In this document: positions 1 to 10,500 of the stretch, in pieces
Layout of the letters: each line of letters opens with the position of its first letter
Numbering within the stretch: position 1 is the first letter of the stretch
Assembly: GCA_002081555.1 (NCBI GenBank)
Contig: MZNV01000417.1
Span: forward strand, 1-37,375
Reading direction: 5' to 3'
Source of the DNA: Protostelium mycophagum
Taxonomy: Eukaryota > Evosea > Variosea > Protosteliida > Protosteliaceae
DNA length: 37,375 bases
Translations under genes and position numbers: made by a program
The notes under the pieces: generated by a model
Database searches by the model: none
Told to the model about the DNA's origin: nothing
Seen by the model: the letters and a program-made list of their open reading frames with translations, nothing else

Positions 1-397
1 TGCATTTATCTTTACAATGCATTTGTTGTTTTATTTACAGTTAAATGTCATGTCATAACATGTCCCTGGTTCAGGTGCAGCTGTCCTGGGCCAATCACAA
101 ACTTGTGTGGTATTTTCCATTTTTCTCTACCCCAGAATCATTCTGATACATTTTAAACCATATGCAGAAACCCTGTTCATCTACACATAAATAATATTTC
201 AAGCTGTACTTTGTTGGCTTGTCTGGTGAGTACACTTTATGTTTTACTCAGCCTTTGAACCTAAACATAATCAAACAAAAATCAACAGAAAAGTAAAAGA
301 TTACTTTTGCATTGTTTCATCAAGTGATAAATTTGGGTATGGCGTCCATTATCTATTTTTGACTACCTGTACACCAGTATTCTTCAATATATTTTTT

Positions 398-403
398 TTT
401 ATT
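398..403 (-). terminator. poly(A) signal
   Basis: Reverse-strand AATAAA lies six bases past the stop codon of the minus-strand reading frame ending at 409. It supports that frame being the true 3' end of a gene. Confidence 0.5.
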
Positions 404-408
404 AAAAC

Positions 409-724
409 TCATTTCTGTCCAGACAGCCCAATATGCTCCATTGCTGCCTCAGTAACAGGCCAAAATGATTGGTACCGATTAAAAGCTTCTATGCCTACAA
501 TTTCCGGGATTATTGTATTGAGGTAATTAATCAAAAATTCATCAATTCCTTGATAATAATATTTCCACAAGTTGTATGGTGTCTTCTGCATAAATGTTGA
601 TTGAATAAAATGAATGTTACCTCTCCCTCAAATTGTGCCGTGCGGTGGCGTTCACTAAACCTCGCGCTTGCGCTCGCATGGGTATTTGGGTGGAACATGT
701 ACGTTTGGATTGTGCTGATCACCT
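409..724 (-). CDS. 3' end of an unidentified minus-strand gene
   Basis: Product not recognised. Two exons can be joined: 621-724 and 409-585, separated by a 35-nt GT-AG intron (586-620). The frame is kept across the junction, giving a C-terminus that begins near AQFEGE-KTPYNLW, contains aromatic-rich text such as LWKYYYQGIDEFL, and ends in GLSGQK. A reverse AATAAA directly follows the stop. The upstream acceptor is probably the run of T then AG at 725-726; earlier exons were not found, so the start is missing. No motif assigns a function. The joined frame looks like real protein, but the short length and single junction keep confidence low. It could be a chance open frame. Confidence 0.35.
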
Positions 725-1376
725 CTAAAAATTGTTCCCTTTAGAACATTGTGCCAACCCTTTGGTTGTGATGTTGATGTTAAAGGTGTGGCAATGTTGA
801 TTGGGGTGACAGCGACAGTGGCGACGGTGATTTTTATGGTTGGGATGTTTGATCGACGTAGTTTGTTGCGCCAACTTTGCACTGGTCTCGCTGCATTCTT
901 GGTCTACATCCATATAACTGTTTTCCATTGCAACAAGGACTAAAGACAATGACTGGTGAGCGTGTATGTTTATTCATTCTGCGCGCCTCATTTCCTCGAA
1001 GAAGTCACGTGATATATCCGTTGCAAACCGGCGTTTTAAGGTTAAGTTCCGGACCTTTTTTCTGATCGAAGCGCAAGCAAGCTTGTCTTGTCTAATTACT
1101 CTTGTTGATGCATTGAGCTCATCAGGCACTGAATGTTCGGCACCTCCATTCGGAACAGAGAAAACGAAAACCACATTTCGAGAAGTGAACAAAGGAAATT
1201 TTGACACCATGTCTGGGGAGTCCTATTCAAAAATTTCAACCTAACTGACGGGGGTGCCGAACCTTCTTACCTTATCTCCCTACGCGATGTTCGCCGTCAG
1301 TTACCGCGATTCTGCGTTTGGAGGTGTTGGCAACCATTTCTTGTGGGGTTTGAGAACATTTTTTTGGCTGCATCCG
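725..1376. other. intergenic / 5' region without a supported gene
   Basis: Several open frames of 60-90 codons exist on both strands but none looks like protein or joins at good splice sites. The segment should contain the promoter and 5' UTR of the receptor gene at 1377 and possibly upstream exons of the minus-strand gene. A CACGTG E-box-like hexamer lies near 1005. Nothing else is recognised. Confidence 0.3.
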
Positions 1377-3884
1377 ATGACAATCCGAGCCACCCTTCTT
1401 TGCCTGAGTCTTTACTTCTTGGGTGCTTTCTGCAGCAGCATATCTCTGACTGCCACATTCAGAGACATTTGGCCTTGTGCCAAGAATGCATTTGGTGCCC
1501 CAGATCCTTACAATTGTGGCCAATACACAAACACACCCAATGTGAACTGCAAGAATTTCAAATGCTCAATAAATTTTGAGTACACGAACTTCGGCCAAGT
1601 ATGCATCCCATTTTTCACATCAACACGATTAATCCTCCTAGGTATATAGTGGAGACAGCATCGACAAAGGCATCGCGAAGGACAGGCTAGATAGCGACAA
1701 CAAACCAGTTTATGCTGGTGGCAATCACAGATCCATCATAGATCCAGATGAGTTTCAGTACTGGTTTAGAACTACTCCGGGGTACAACATTCCTATTACT
1801 CATAACCTCACTTTCAACAACTGCGACCCCAAAAAGGTTGACAACTGTGACGACAGATACTATGTAAGCCATCACACCAATGCATCACCACATTATTCAC
1901 GTCTTTCAGATCAAAGACAACACATGGACCGGTGCTGCGACATCTGGGTACTGGCCTTTAGATAAGCAAGGATATGGTGATTGGTGGGCTGTCGAAGGCA
2001 GACCACACAACTACGGATTCTCCATGGAAATCGCCACCAAATTCGTCTACAGAGGTGGAGAGGTGATGAAATTTCCTGGAACTTTCTCTTATTTCATGCT
2101 CACAAAGACAAGGTGTTCAACTTTAACGGGGATGACGATCTGTTTATCTTCATTGACGGCAAGTTGGTACTCGATATCGGAGGTGTCCACAATAGCATCA
2201 GAGGCTCCGTCATCTTAGACAACCTGGGTCTGACTGTGAACAAGTCATATCCCTTCCACATCTTCTACTGCGAGGTGGGTTCCACAAAAATGAAACAACT
2301 CCTGACGCGTTGTAGAGACACACACCCGGAAGTGGATTTTACGCATCTACAACGGTCGGATTCACTTGCGATAAATTGGACCGCTGCGGTATTTGCTACG
2401 GTAATGGTCAGTCCTGCTGCACCTGTAACGATGGCAGCGTCTGTACAACCGACACTTGTGACCCCAACTCCGTGGATCAGAAGTGCATCCACACCCCGAT
2501 CCCTTGTGCTAACCAGGGCAAGCAATGTCTAAATACGACATGTGACCCCGTGAAAGGCTGCCAGTCTACGGATATCAGCAGCTCTTGTCAGGGGACGGAT
2601 CAATGTTACATGTACGGCTGTTCCAATTCTTCCGGTTGTGCCCAGACCAAGGTGATATTTTCCCAGAATGTTCCGAGATTCTCACCTATTTTTTAGAAAC
2701 TATGTCAATCTACAATTTGTGAGACTGCTACTTGTGATCCTAATGTGGGAACCTGTGTAAGGACCCCTGCGTGCCCCACCTTACCCTGCCAGAATCTCAC
2801 GGGCTGCTCTCTCACCAAAGGATGTCAATACACCCCCTCCGTATGCACCACCAATTTGGCTTGCTCCACCTCACATTGTGACCCCAGCACCAACCAATGT
2901 ACAGTCATCACACTCCCACCTGCCCCTTGTAAAGGATGTAATACTACCTCTTGCAATACCGCCGGTGACCTCTGCAAGGTACGTAATCTTGTATCTCTTG
3001 GAGATTTTATGGACTGACACAAAATGTAGACTGCATATTGTGATGCCAAAGGAGAGTGTCAAAAGCCGTCCACATGTACTTCAGATGATGTTTGTATTGT
3101 CGCCTCCTGTGACCCCGCTGTTGGACAATGCAACAAGAACCCCTTCTGTACCACAAACGATACCATCTGCCTCCCCGTCTCCTGCTCTCAAAATGGTGCC
3201 GGTCAAGCCCAATGTGCATCCCTCCCACCACCTTGCGATGACGGAAACGATTGTACCACAGACATCTGCAACAATGTCAACGGAACCCTCGTGTGCGACC
3301 ACATCTTCAGCTGCGACGACGGCAACGCTTGCACACAGAACACTTGTGTCAACAAAACATGCTCCTTCCCTCCTGTAGAATGTACCAACACTGATTTGTG
3401 CCAGGTGCTACTCTATAATAATATCATGTTCTGATGATCGACAGAGTGTGACATGCGACAAATCTACCGGGTGTGTCTACAGCAACATCACCATCCCTGA
3501 CTATGGAAACAAATGTATAGTCACCGGATGTGACTCACAAATCGGACTCTACAACTCCACTTATCCATGCCAACCCGAAGACAGATGTTCTTGCGACCCC
3601 AAAGAAGGTTGTCAGTGCAAGCCGCTGTCCGCCGCCCAGATTGCTGGAATCACAACCGGAGGTATTGGAATTCTAAAAATCGGAAATCTGACCGCCACAC
3701 AGCGATTGCTGGAGCCGCTGTAGGTGCGGTGGCCGGTGCTGCCCTCTTAGGATTTGGAGCCAAGAAAGGATACGATGCATATGCCGCTCACCAGATATCC
3801 GCTGCAGGACTGAACGACAATCCATTGTATGTTGCCGGAACAGGAGAGACCGCCAACCCAATGTACGAAGGGAATGCGACGTAA
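1377..3884 (+). CDS. PA14 and slime-mould Cys-repeat transmembrane receptor with NPxY tail
   Basis: Predicted cell-surface adhesion or recognition protein, about 716 residues. Exons: 1377-1598, 1642-1863, 1910-2062, 2113-2274, 2316-2651, 2697-2978, 3030-3404, 3445-3661, 3703-3884; introns are 40-51 nt. The start was chosen because the ATG opens a signal peptide (MTIRATLLCLSLYFLGAFCSS). A PA14/fibro-slime domain follows, with its core GDDDLFIFIDGKLVLDIGG near residues 203-222. Then comes a long run of Cys repeats of the Dictyostelium CTDC type (pattern VCTTDTCDP). A Gly/Ala-rich membrane segment with GxxxG spacing precedes a short basic cytosolic tail carrying NPLY (696-699) and NPMY (708-711). 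This tail resembles Dictyostelium SibA, which binds talin like integrin beta. The domain calls rest on visible motifs; adhesion is inferred. The von Willebrand A domain of SibA is not seen. Confidence 0.85.
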
Positions 3885-3897
3885 TTTTGTATGAGGA

Positions 3898-3903
3898 AAT
3901 AAA
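3898..3903 (+). terminator. poly(A) signal of the PA14 receptor gene
   Basis: AATAAA begins 14 bases after the TAA stop. The convergent zinc-finger gene ends at 4087, so the two 3' ends share about 200 bp. Confidence 0.6.
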
Positions 3904-4086
3904 TACCAATATTGGTAGTTTTGTTGTCTCTTCAGTCCAACAGGTAAACTTTGCTTCATGACCGCCAACTCAAGAGCGAAAGGTGAGATGATGTTTACAA
4001 TCAGCAAATGACTCTGAAACAATTTAAACTTTCTTGGGAAAATTGCAGAAGTGTTCTTGTTGAGGGTGTTCACAGTCCTTTACAAA

Positions 4087-5694
4087 CTACCGTCGTGGCA
4101 TCGTTTTTCCCATCGGCTTATTCGTCACTCCAGCACATATTGGCACGTGCCTCTCGGCCGCGTGTTTTTCGAACTTCCTTCCGCAGTGTCCACAAGGGAC
4201 AAGATCAGCGGTGGCACCGACTCGGCTCTGTACATTCTTCACATTCAACTTTTTTGTCCCCGGGGATAAGCTTGTGGAATTCATCTCGTTATGTTGTGAA
4301 GGTTGCCTTGAGGGCTGACTACGCTAGAAAAGTTTAGCTGAGATTTTCCGAAGGATGAGAGGTACATTGTTTTGAGGAGATTGTGTAGTTGCATTAAGAC
4401 GAGGGGAAGCACGGCCGCTTGGCTCTCTGACAGGTTCTCTGGAAGCGGCAGCTGCTCTGAGAATTGTCAGCTATTTTTTCTGTCCTTTTCCTCACTTCAC
4501 AGGAGCAACAGGCTTTCCTCTTCCCTTGGGCCCACTAAAGACGTTCTTGCAAATTGCCACGTGTCTCTTTCCGGCATCTAGATTGAAAGATCTGCCGCAG
4601 TGAGGACACTTCATTTTGTTGGGATCCTCCTCAGGTTCCTCGTAATCGTCATTACCACCTGAAATCATAAACTCAAAAAATCTTCATCTACAACAAACCT
4701 GAGGCAAGATTCTTCCCGCCATTGAGCATCTTTTGAAAAGCTTCGTGTTCCCTCTTCCACTTTGGCATGGGCTTCTTTATTGCTCCGGAACCTGCCAGGG
4801 GATTTTTTGCTCCTGCGGTTGTTTGTGCAGCCGCTTTCTGCTTTTCCTCTGCAGCTTTCTCTTTCTTGATTTTTCCGAGATATTTCACTGCGTCTGTACC
4901 CTCCAAACGTGCTTTTGTTGCGTCGAAGGCTGAAGACAGTGAGGATTGCATGACATGAATACTGACTCACTTTTCCTTTTTGCAGCCTTCTCTGCCGCTT
5001 TTTTACAAATATTGATGTGAAGGTTGATACGTGCGCTGGCAAAGCTTCTGCCACAGATGTGGCATTCAGACATGGGACCAATGCTGGCGTACTCGTCGCC
5101 CCCTTCTCCTTCATTTGAGCTGTAAGAAACTGGCGGTGGTCTGATGTCTTCTGGCTCTTCGTCCTGTTCCTCGTCCATATTAACCTGTATCATTTGTACC
5201 GCGCAGCCTGCGTCGAATCAATCTCCTCACCTCATCTTCTTCTTCAACATGTCTCTGGGTGATGACCGGTTTAGAAGCACTCTGACGTGGAGGTGCCACA
5301 GAACGAGGAGGAGCTGTAGGCTTCTCCTGCGACGAATCAAGCTGTTGATCATTCTCACAAATCACCTCTGGGGTAGGCACTCGAGATCCCAGAGCACTTG
5401 ACAGAGGTTTCTTCTGTTTGGCTTTCAATAAAGACAGCTTTGGTTTCGCTCTGGTTTCCTGCTGCATTTTAACATAATCAATCTATCAGACAGTCACCTC
5501 TTCAAAATCATCCTCATACTCATCTCTCGCAGAGACAGGATTAGATCGGCTCTGTAATGGCTCAACACTTTTAGAACCTGAAGGCTTGCCAGATGATCTC
5601 CCGTTGCTTTGATCAATCTCCCACGGAAGCTTCTTTATGAGAGGTCCTATCCTCTTCAAAAAACAAAAGACAAAATTGGATCACCTTTCTTCAT
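4087..5694 (-). CDS. ZC2HC1-family C2HC zinc-finger protein
   Basis: Homologue of the ZC2HC1 (FAM164) family, whose molecular role is poorly known. About 441 residues. Exons from the 5' end: 5685-5694, 5498-5646, 5231-5461, 4971-5184, 4699-4929, 4496-4658, 4366-4456, 4087-4323; introns are 36-46 nt and all phases agree. Three C2HC fingers are visible: ECHICGRSFASARINLHINIC, then KCPHCGRSFNLDAGKRHVAIC with the first residue of each dropped for length, and a C-terminal CGHCGRKFEKHAAERHVPIC. Between fingers one and two lies the family hallmark KKPMPKWKREHEAF. The N-terminus is low-complexity and Ser/Pro-rich. The first exon is only ten bases, so the start is the weakest part of the model. The acceptor at 5462 is a tandem CAG-CAG that could add or drop one Gln. 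Confidence 0.8.
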
Positions 5695-6048
5695 GATATT
5701 GACGCGATGTGCGAAGCCTCGAAATGGCAACAATTTCACTTTCGTTTTGGGAGGGAAAAATTAATCGTGCTTTTGTTTGGTTATCTAACTTACTCACCGA
5801 AGGTCTGTAAAAGTCAGTGTTCAGGGTCTGCAGCAATAATAATGCCACAATAATTGATTATATTTTAAAGCTTCAGACATCAACATGTTGAGATTTTCTG
5901 TCACCCATCAAGAAGACAACTTCTGTTCAATCGACAGAGAGGCGAAAATACAAATAATTTTCTGAGAATTTTTTGAGGCTTGTCTTGTTCCTTCTCTGAA
6001 TGAGCGAGATTCAACGCTCAAAATCGTCAACACGATCTCACAACAAAC
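5695..6048. promoter_or_regulatory. divergent promoter region
   Basis: This 354-bp segment separates the head-to-head zinc-finger (-) and F-box-like (+) genes. It must hold both start regions. No TATA box or other named element could be placed with confidence. Confidence 0.4.
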
Positions 6049-7487
6049 ATGGCAGAAGCACGGGATCTTTCGTTGAGTGATCTCTCAGTCGATGTGATTG
6101 AGAAGATTGCGGATCAGACAATCGACTATGAAGGCCCAAAGAGATTTGCCTCATGGATGAACATCGTGAGTTTTGTGCCATCGTTGGATCACCGTCTGAT
6201 TTCCTCTAGATGCTCTTGAATCACACATTTTATGCTCGGCTTATCCCATTGTTTATCAGGCGTGTCTGCTCTGACACCTCTATAACCTTCCAACATCCTA
6301 ACTGGGACTGCGCAGCGGCACAATTTTTCAGAGCGCATCCACAGTGGGCTTCCTCTGTGCAGAGTTTGGCTTTGACGTTGAAACACTACGCATTTTCCTT
6401 CCCGCCGGATGCTGTGTCACGGATTGAAAGTACTTTAGTCCTCTTTGAGGAGGTACTAAGTGTGAATATTCGCAACAGCCCGATCCCAACCAATTTCGAT
6501 GATATATTGAGGTGTGTACAGATAGACTTTTATGTGGATTGTACTCGTGTAAGACATGGTAACCCTCACAGATGCATCAAAACTAGGCGCGGGTTGACCT
6601 CCCTCCATATGGTTGATTCTTGCGGTTATGGTCCGCCCCAACCATTTGGAGCGGGAGAAAGTCTGGTTGAGATGTCTCAATACACTTTGGAGAATTTGAC
6701 CACCGATTATGTCGACACACCGGAACAGCCTTGTCAATTGATGTTGGTGCGTCATCCACATGTCAATCTGACATCCACAGTCTTCCCGCCTTACGGTCCT
6801 TGGTCATATCGGACAAACTATATTTTCCCGAGATATTCTTTGGTGCGCATCCACAGCTGACGGACATTGGCTTTGGTTGGGGGGGATATAATCATCGCTT
6901 CACTTCCCAAGATGAACTGCCACAATTGAGGAACGCTCGACATTTTGTGGTCTCTCATGCCAAGGAATTGTGCCGTCCGATGTCTGATGGTGGGTCATAA
7001 CTGCATACAGTTCGTCCAATCTTGATGATCTGCAGGGAGCTTCAGACCGATAGAAAGTTTGATTTTGGCAAAATGTCCAGAACCACGGGATATGTGGTTC
7101 ATACACTTGAAGAACTTGACCCACCTGAAATTGCTCAGGTGAATTTCGCCTTCTTGTTGAAATCGTGTTGCACAACGATGAAGCTTATGCACAAGAACTG
7201 AAGACTGCAGTGGTGTACACATCGACCACCCCCAATTCTTTGACCACCTGCCCTCTAGCTTGACTCATCTCTCTTGCAACTGTTCAAAGCTCAGAAAATT
7301 GCGGAAGGTCCCTTTTCATCTCACGCAGCTTGCCGAGATTGAAGTGAGGGGAGACTACCAGACCACATGGGACCCCACTTTCATCGCCAAGACGTGGATG
7401 AGACAGCTCCCAAACTTGAGGAGAGTAACGTACTACAACGGCAGAGGCAACGCCGTCCGGTTAGACCGTAGAATTTTAAGACAATAA
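6049..7487 (+). CDS. F-box-like / leucine-rich-repeat-like protein
   Basis: Predicted 421-residue protein of amoebal F-box/LRR style; function unknown, possibly substrate choice in an SCF-type ubiquitin ligase. Exons: 6049-6165, 6210-6742, 6781-6989, 7036-7138, 7184-7487, with 38-46 nt introns and consistent phases. The N-terminus (LSDLSVDVIEKIADQT, then FASWMNIMLLNHTFYARLI) looks like a degenerate F-box of the type that precedes LRRs in expanded protist families. Later parts carry irregular Leu-rich stretches such as LPALRSLVISD and HLKNLTHLKLL. No catalytic motif is seen. The fourth junction has two possible acceptors (7183 or 7210); the 45-nt intron was chosen because it matches the size norm. 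The F-box assignment is an inference. Confidence 0.6.
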
Positions 7488-7488
7488 A
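7483..7488 (+). terminator. poly(A) signal overlapping the stop codon
   Basis: The last sense codon CAA, the stop TAA and the next A form AATAAA, so the signal starts inside the coding sequence of the F-box-like gene. Confidence 0.5.
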
Positions 7489-7517
7489 ATCCAAGATTAA
7501 CATCGAAATTTGCAATA

Positions 7518-7523
7518 TTTATT
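7518..7523 (-). terminator. poly(A) signal of clathrin heavy chain
   Basis: Reverse-strand AATAAA lies one base past the clathrin stop codon (7525-7527). The opposing gene stops at 7487, so only 37 bp separate the two coding ends. Confidence 0.6.
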
Positions 7524-7524
7524 T

Positions 7525-10500
7525 TTAGTATCCTCCAAATCCTTGTGGTTGTCCTGCGAATCCGAACCCTTGTGGTTGTTGTTGTCCTGCGAATCCGTAA
7601 CCTTGAGGTTGTCCGTATCCTTGTTGTCCGAATTGGTCCATTCCGAATCCTCCTTGTTGTCCTCCGAATCCTAATTGATTCAGCTTCCAGACTACAGTGG
7701 TAATCATAAAAGTGATTACCTTGTTGTCCGAATCCCTGGTCTTGTGGGTGGTATCCGATCTGGAGGGTGTTGCCGAGGTACATCTCGTTGGGCTGAGAGA
7801 AGTTGGTGACCTCGTTGGCCTTCTTCTCCTCCTCCTTCTTGTTCTTATCAAAGTCCTTGTACAGTGTGTCCACCTTGGTGATGTACTCTCTAAACACTTG
7901 GATTAAGAAGGGGAAGGCAAAGTCGATGATCTGGTTCTTCCATGCGAGCTCGAGAGCCACGTCGGGTCTGATGATGTCATAGCAGCTGTACAGAGTGGCG
8001 GCAAAGGCTTCCTTGAGGCTCTGTTGCACAAAGTACTCCAACAGTCCTTCGGCGACATCTTGTCTCTTGGACTCAGCGGCAGTCTGGATGGCGTCCTTGT
8101 ACAGCTTGTCTTGCTTGCTCAGCTCCACGGATTGCTGGTACTTGGCGTTGCTCTTGTAGATGTACGCGGCGATACGTCTAAACTCCAAAAGGTCAGACTT
8201 CTCCAACTGCTGGGCGAGGGCCAGCTTGTCAAAGTTGTCATGGGCGTCGACGGAGACGCGGAGGGCCTCAAAGTCTTCCTCCTCAATTAAGAGCTCGTTG
8301 AGGGCGTCGTTGACGGCCTGCACGTTCTTCTCTTGTACGGTAATGAGGTAAGGCTTGATCATGGGCAAGTGGTTCATGTTACGGACGAGGCTGACAACAC
8401 GAGAGTGGTCGACTCTGGGGATCAAGGCGGTGAGGAGGTCATTGACGAGGTTGGGTTGCTCAGAGAGGTAGTATGTCACGGCTCTGTAGCAGACGTCTGT
8501 GTTGTGAACCTGATCACGTCATCACACGTCATTGGTGTCGACAAAGAAGAAAGGTGAATAATTTACCTTGGGTATGACTTCCTTAAACAAAGCGTGGTCA
8601 AAAGCCTCAGCAGGGTGGTTCAACATGACCAAAGCAGCCTCATCAAACTCGTCATAGTGAGTGTGCAAGAACACGAGCTCGGGCCACTGTGAGTTGAGCT
8701 GGGCGTAGCTGGCAACCTTGGGAATGCTGATTCTCTTGTACTGAGCCTTGATGAACTCCATCAACTTCTCCTCCTTGTACTTGGAGTAGAGTCCAGCGAG
8801 CTCAGTGTACAAACCGGCGTGTGCGGACTCGGTTGTAATACCTTGCTCCAAGAGCTGGATCAACTCGGAGAAGTGTCCGCGAGTCTCGTAGACACGGAGT
8901 ACCTGTGAAATTTCAGCGAATTTCGGCATTTCAAAAAATGACATACCTCCTCGAGCTCGTCGGGAAGAATGACGAGGTGAAGACCGGCAATCTGGGCGAG
9001 TCTGAACTCCTTGGCATCAACACAAGCCAAGTTGACCTCCTTCCATGTTCTGGTGGAGTTGGCCTTGTTGGCAGAGTCCACGGCCTCTTGGTATTCTCCG
9101 AGTCTGACGAGTGCGGAGGCAAGCTTGGCGTAGTTGGAAATGTTGTTGAAGAGGATCTTGGCGGCCTCGTAGAGTCCCTCGGCGTAACATCTGTCTCCGG
9201 TGTCCAAGACGTTGGCGGTACAGCCGGGTGTGGAGATAAACTCCTCGAGCTCGGGGAGCTTGTCGGTCTTACAGTAGGCGTAAGCCAACTCGGACTCGAT
9301 CTGGGGCTCCTTGATCTTCTTTGTGGCCATCTCCAAGTATCTCACCAGATCCTCAAAGTTTCCTTGGCTGTTGGCAGCGTAGATCACCTAGACAACGTCA
9401 ATTTGCGTGAAATTTCTCTAAAAATTCACCTCGTGGTAGAACTCGTGGTCGTTGGCCTTCAAGAAAGAGTTGATGGCCTGCTTGACCATGTTTGCGTCAA
9501 GCTGAGCCTTACCCAACTTTGTGTAGACCTCGGGGGTGGCAATGCGGTCAGCAAACTCTGAAGCACGGTCGAGGTCCTTGGCGTGGACGATGAGGACGTC
9601 GATGGCGTCGGTGACGAGCTTGAATTTCTGGTAGATGGTGAAGGCTTCCTCGTACAACTCGGCCTGGATTGCAATAGAGGCAATGTCGGGTCCGTTGTAC
9701 TTGTCGAGTCTCTTGATGTACTCCATCACCTGTACATTTCAGTCAGTTTTCCGTATCGAAACAAAATGTCGACATACCTTGCTGGTGTCAGCCTTGATGG
9801 CGGTCAGGATAAGGAGGTTCTGGAGATCCTTGTTCTCGGAGAACTCGGTGTTGCGAGAGTCCAAAACGATCTTCTGAAGAAGCTCGATAAGCTCGTTGGG
9901 GAGCTCAGCAACCATGAAGGCGCGAACTGTGGAAGAGACTTCATCAGGGTTCTTGGTCTCGGGGAGAGCGGTCTGGGCGACTTGGTCGATGACTTGTCTC
10001 TTGAATTCGTTCTGGTCGTTCAGAACCTTAGCCCACAGCTCGGGGTCTTGGCGGGTGATGAGGTATCTACATCGCGTCAGATTCAAATCTCAAATTTTGG
10101 CGGGAAATTACCTGGCCTGGTGCTTGAAGAGACTGTTCTTGTTGGTGACAGCGAGGATCTCGTCGTCACACATTCCGCGCTTGTAGGCAACAAAAGCGAG
10201 GTAGGGGTCTCTCTTCTCGCAGTACTTTCCGATCACTCTAGAGTCGTAGTAGGGGTTGTCGTTCAAGAACTGTTCGGGGTTCTTGTTGCTGTCAATGTTG
10301 ATCTTGGCGAGAGCATTGTGCAACTCGGGCTCTTGGCTTCCCTCTTGGACTCTGGACTCTAACCAGGGGTGGATGATCTTCATCTTGTTTCTCTTCTCGA
10401 CGGCGTCGACAAGAGTGTCGGTGGGGCAGAGAGATCTAACAGACATCAAGAGGTTCTTGATGTAGTCCTCGTTACATCCGACGTCAATGAGGGTTCCGAC

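Noticed and set aside
966-1244. 92-codon plus-strand frame upstream of the PA14 gene
   Set aside because: Translation is not protein-like, and an opposing frame of similar length covers the same bases.
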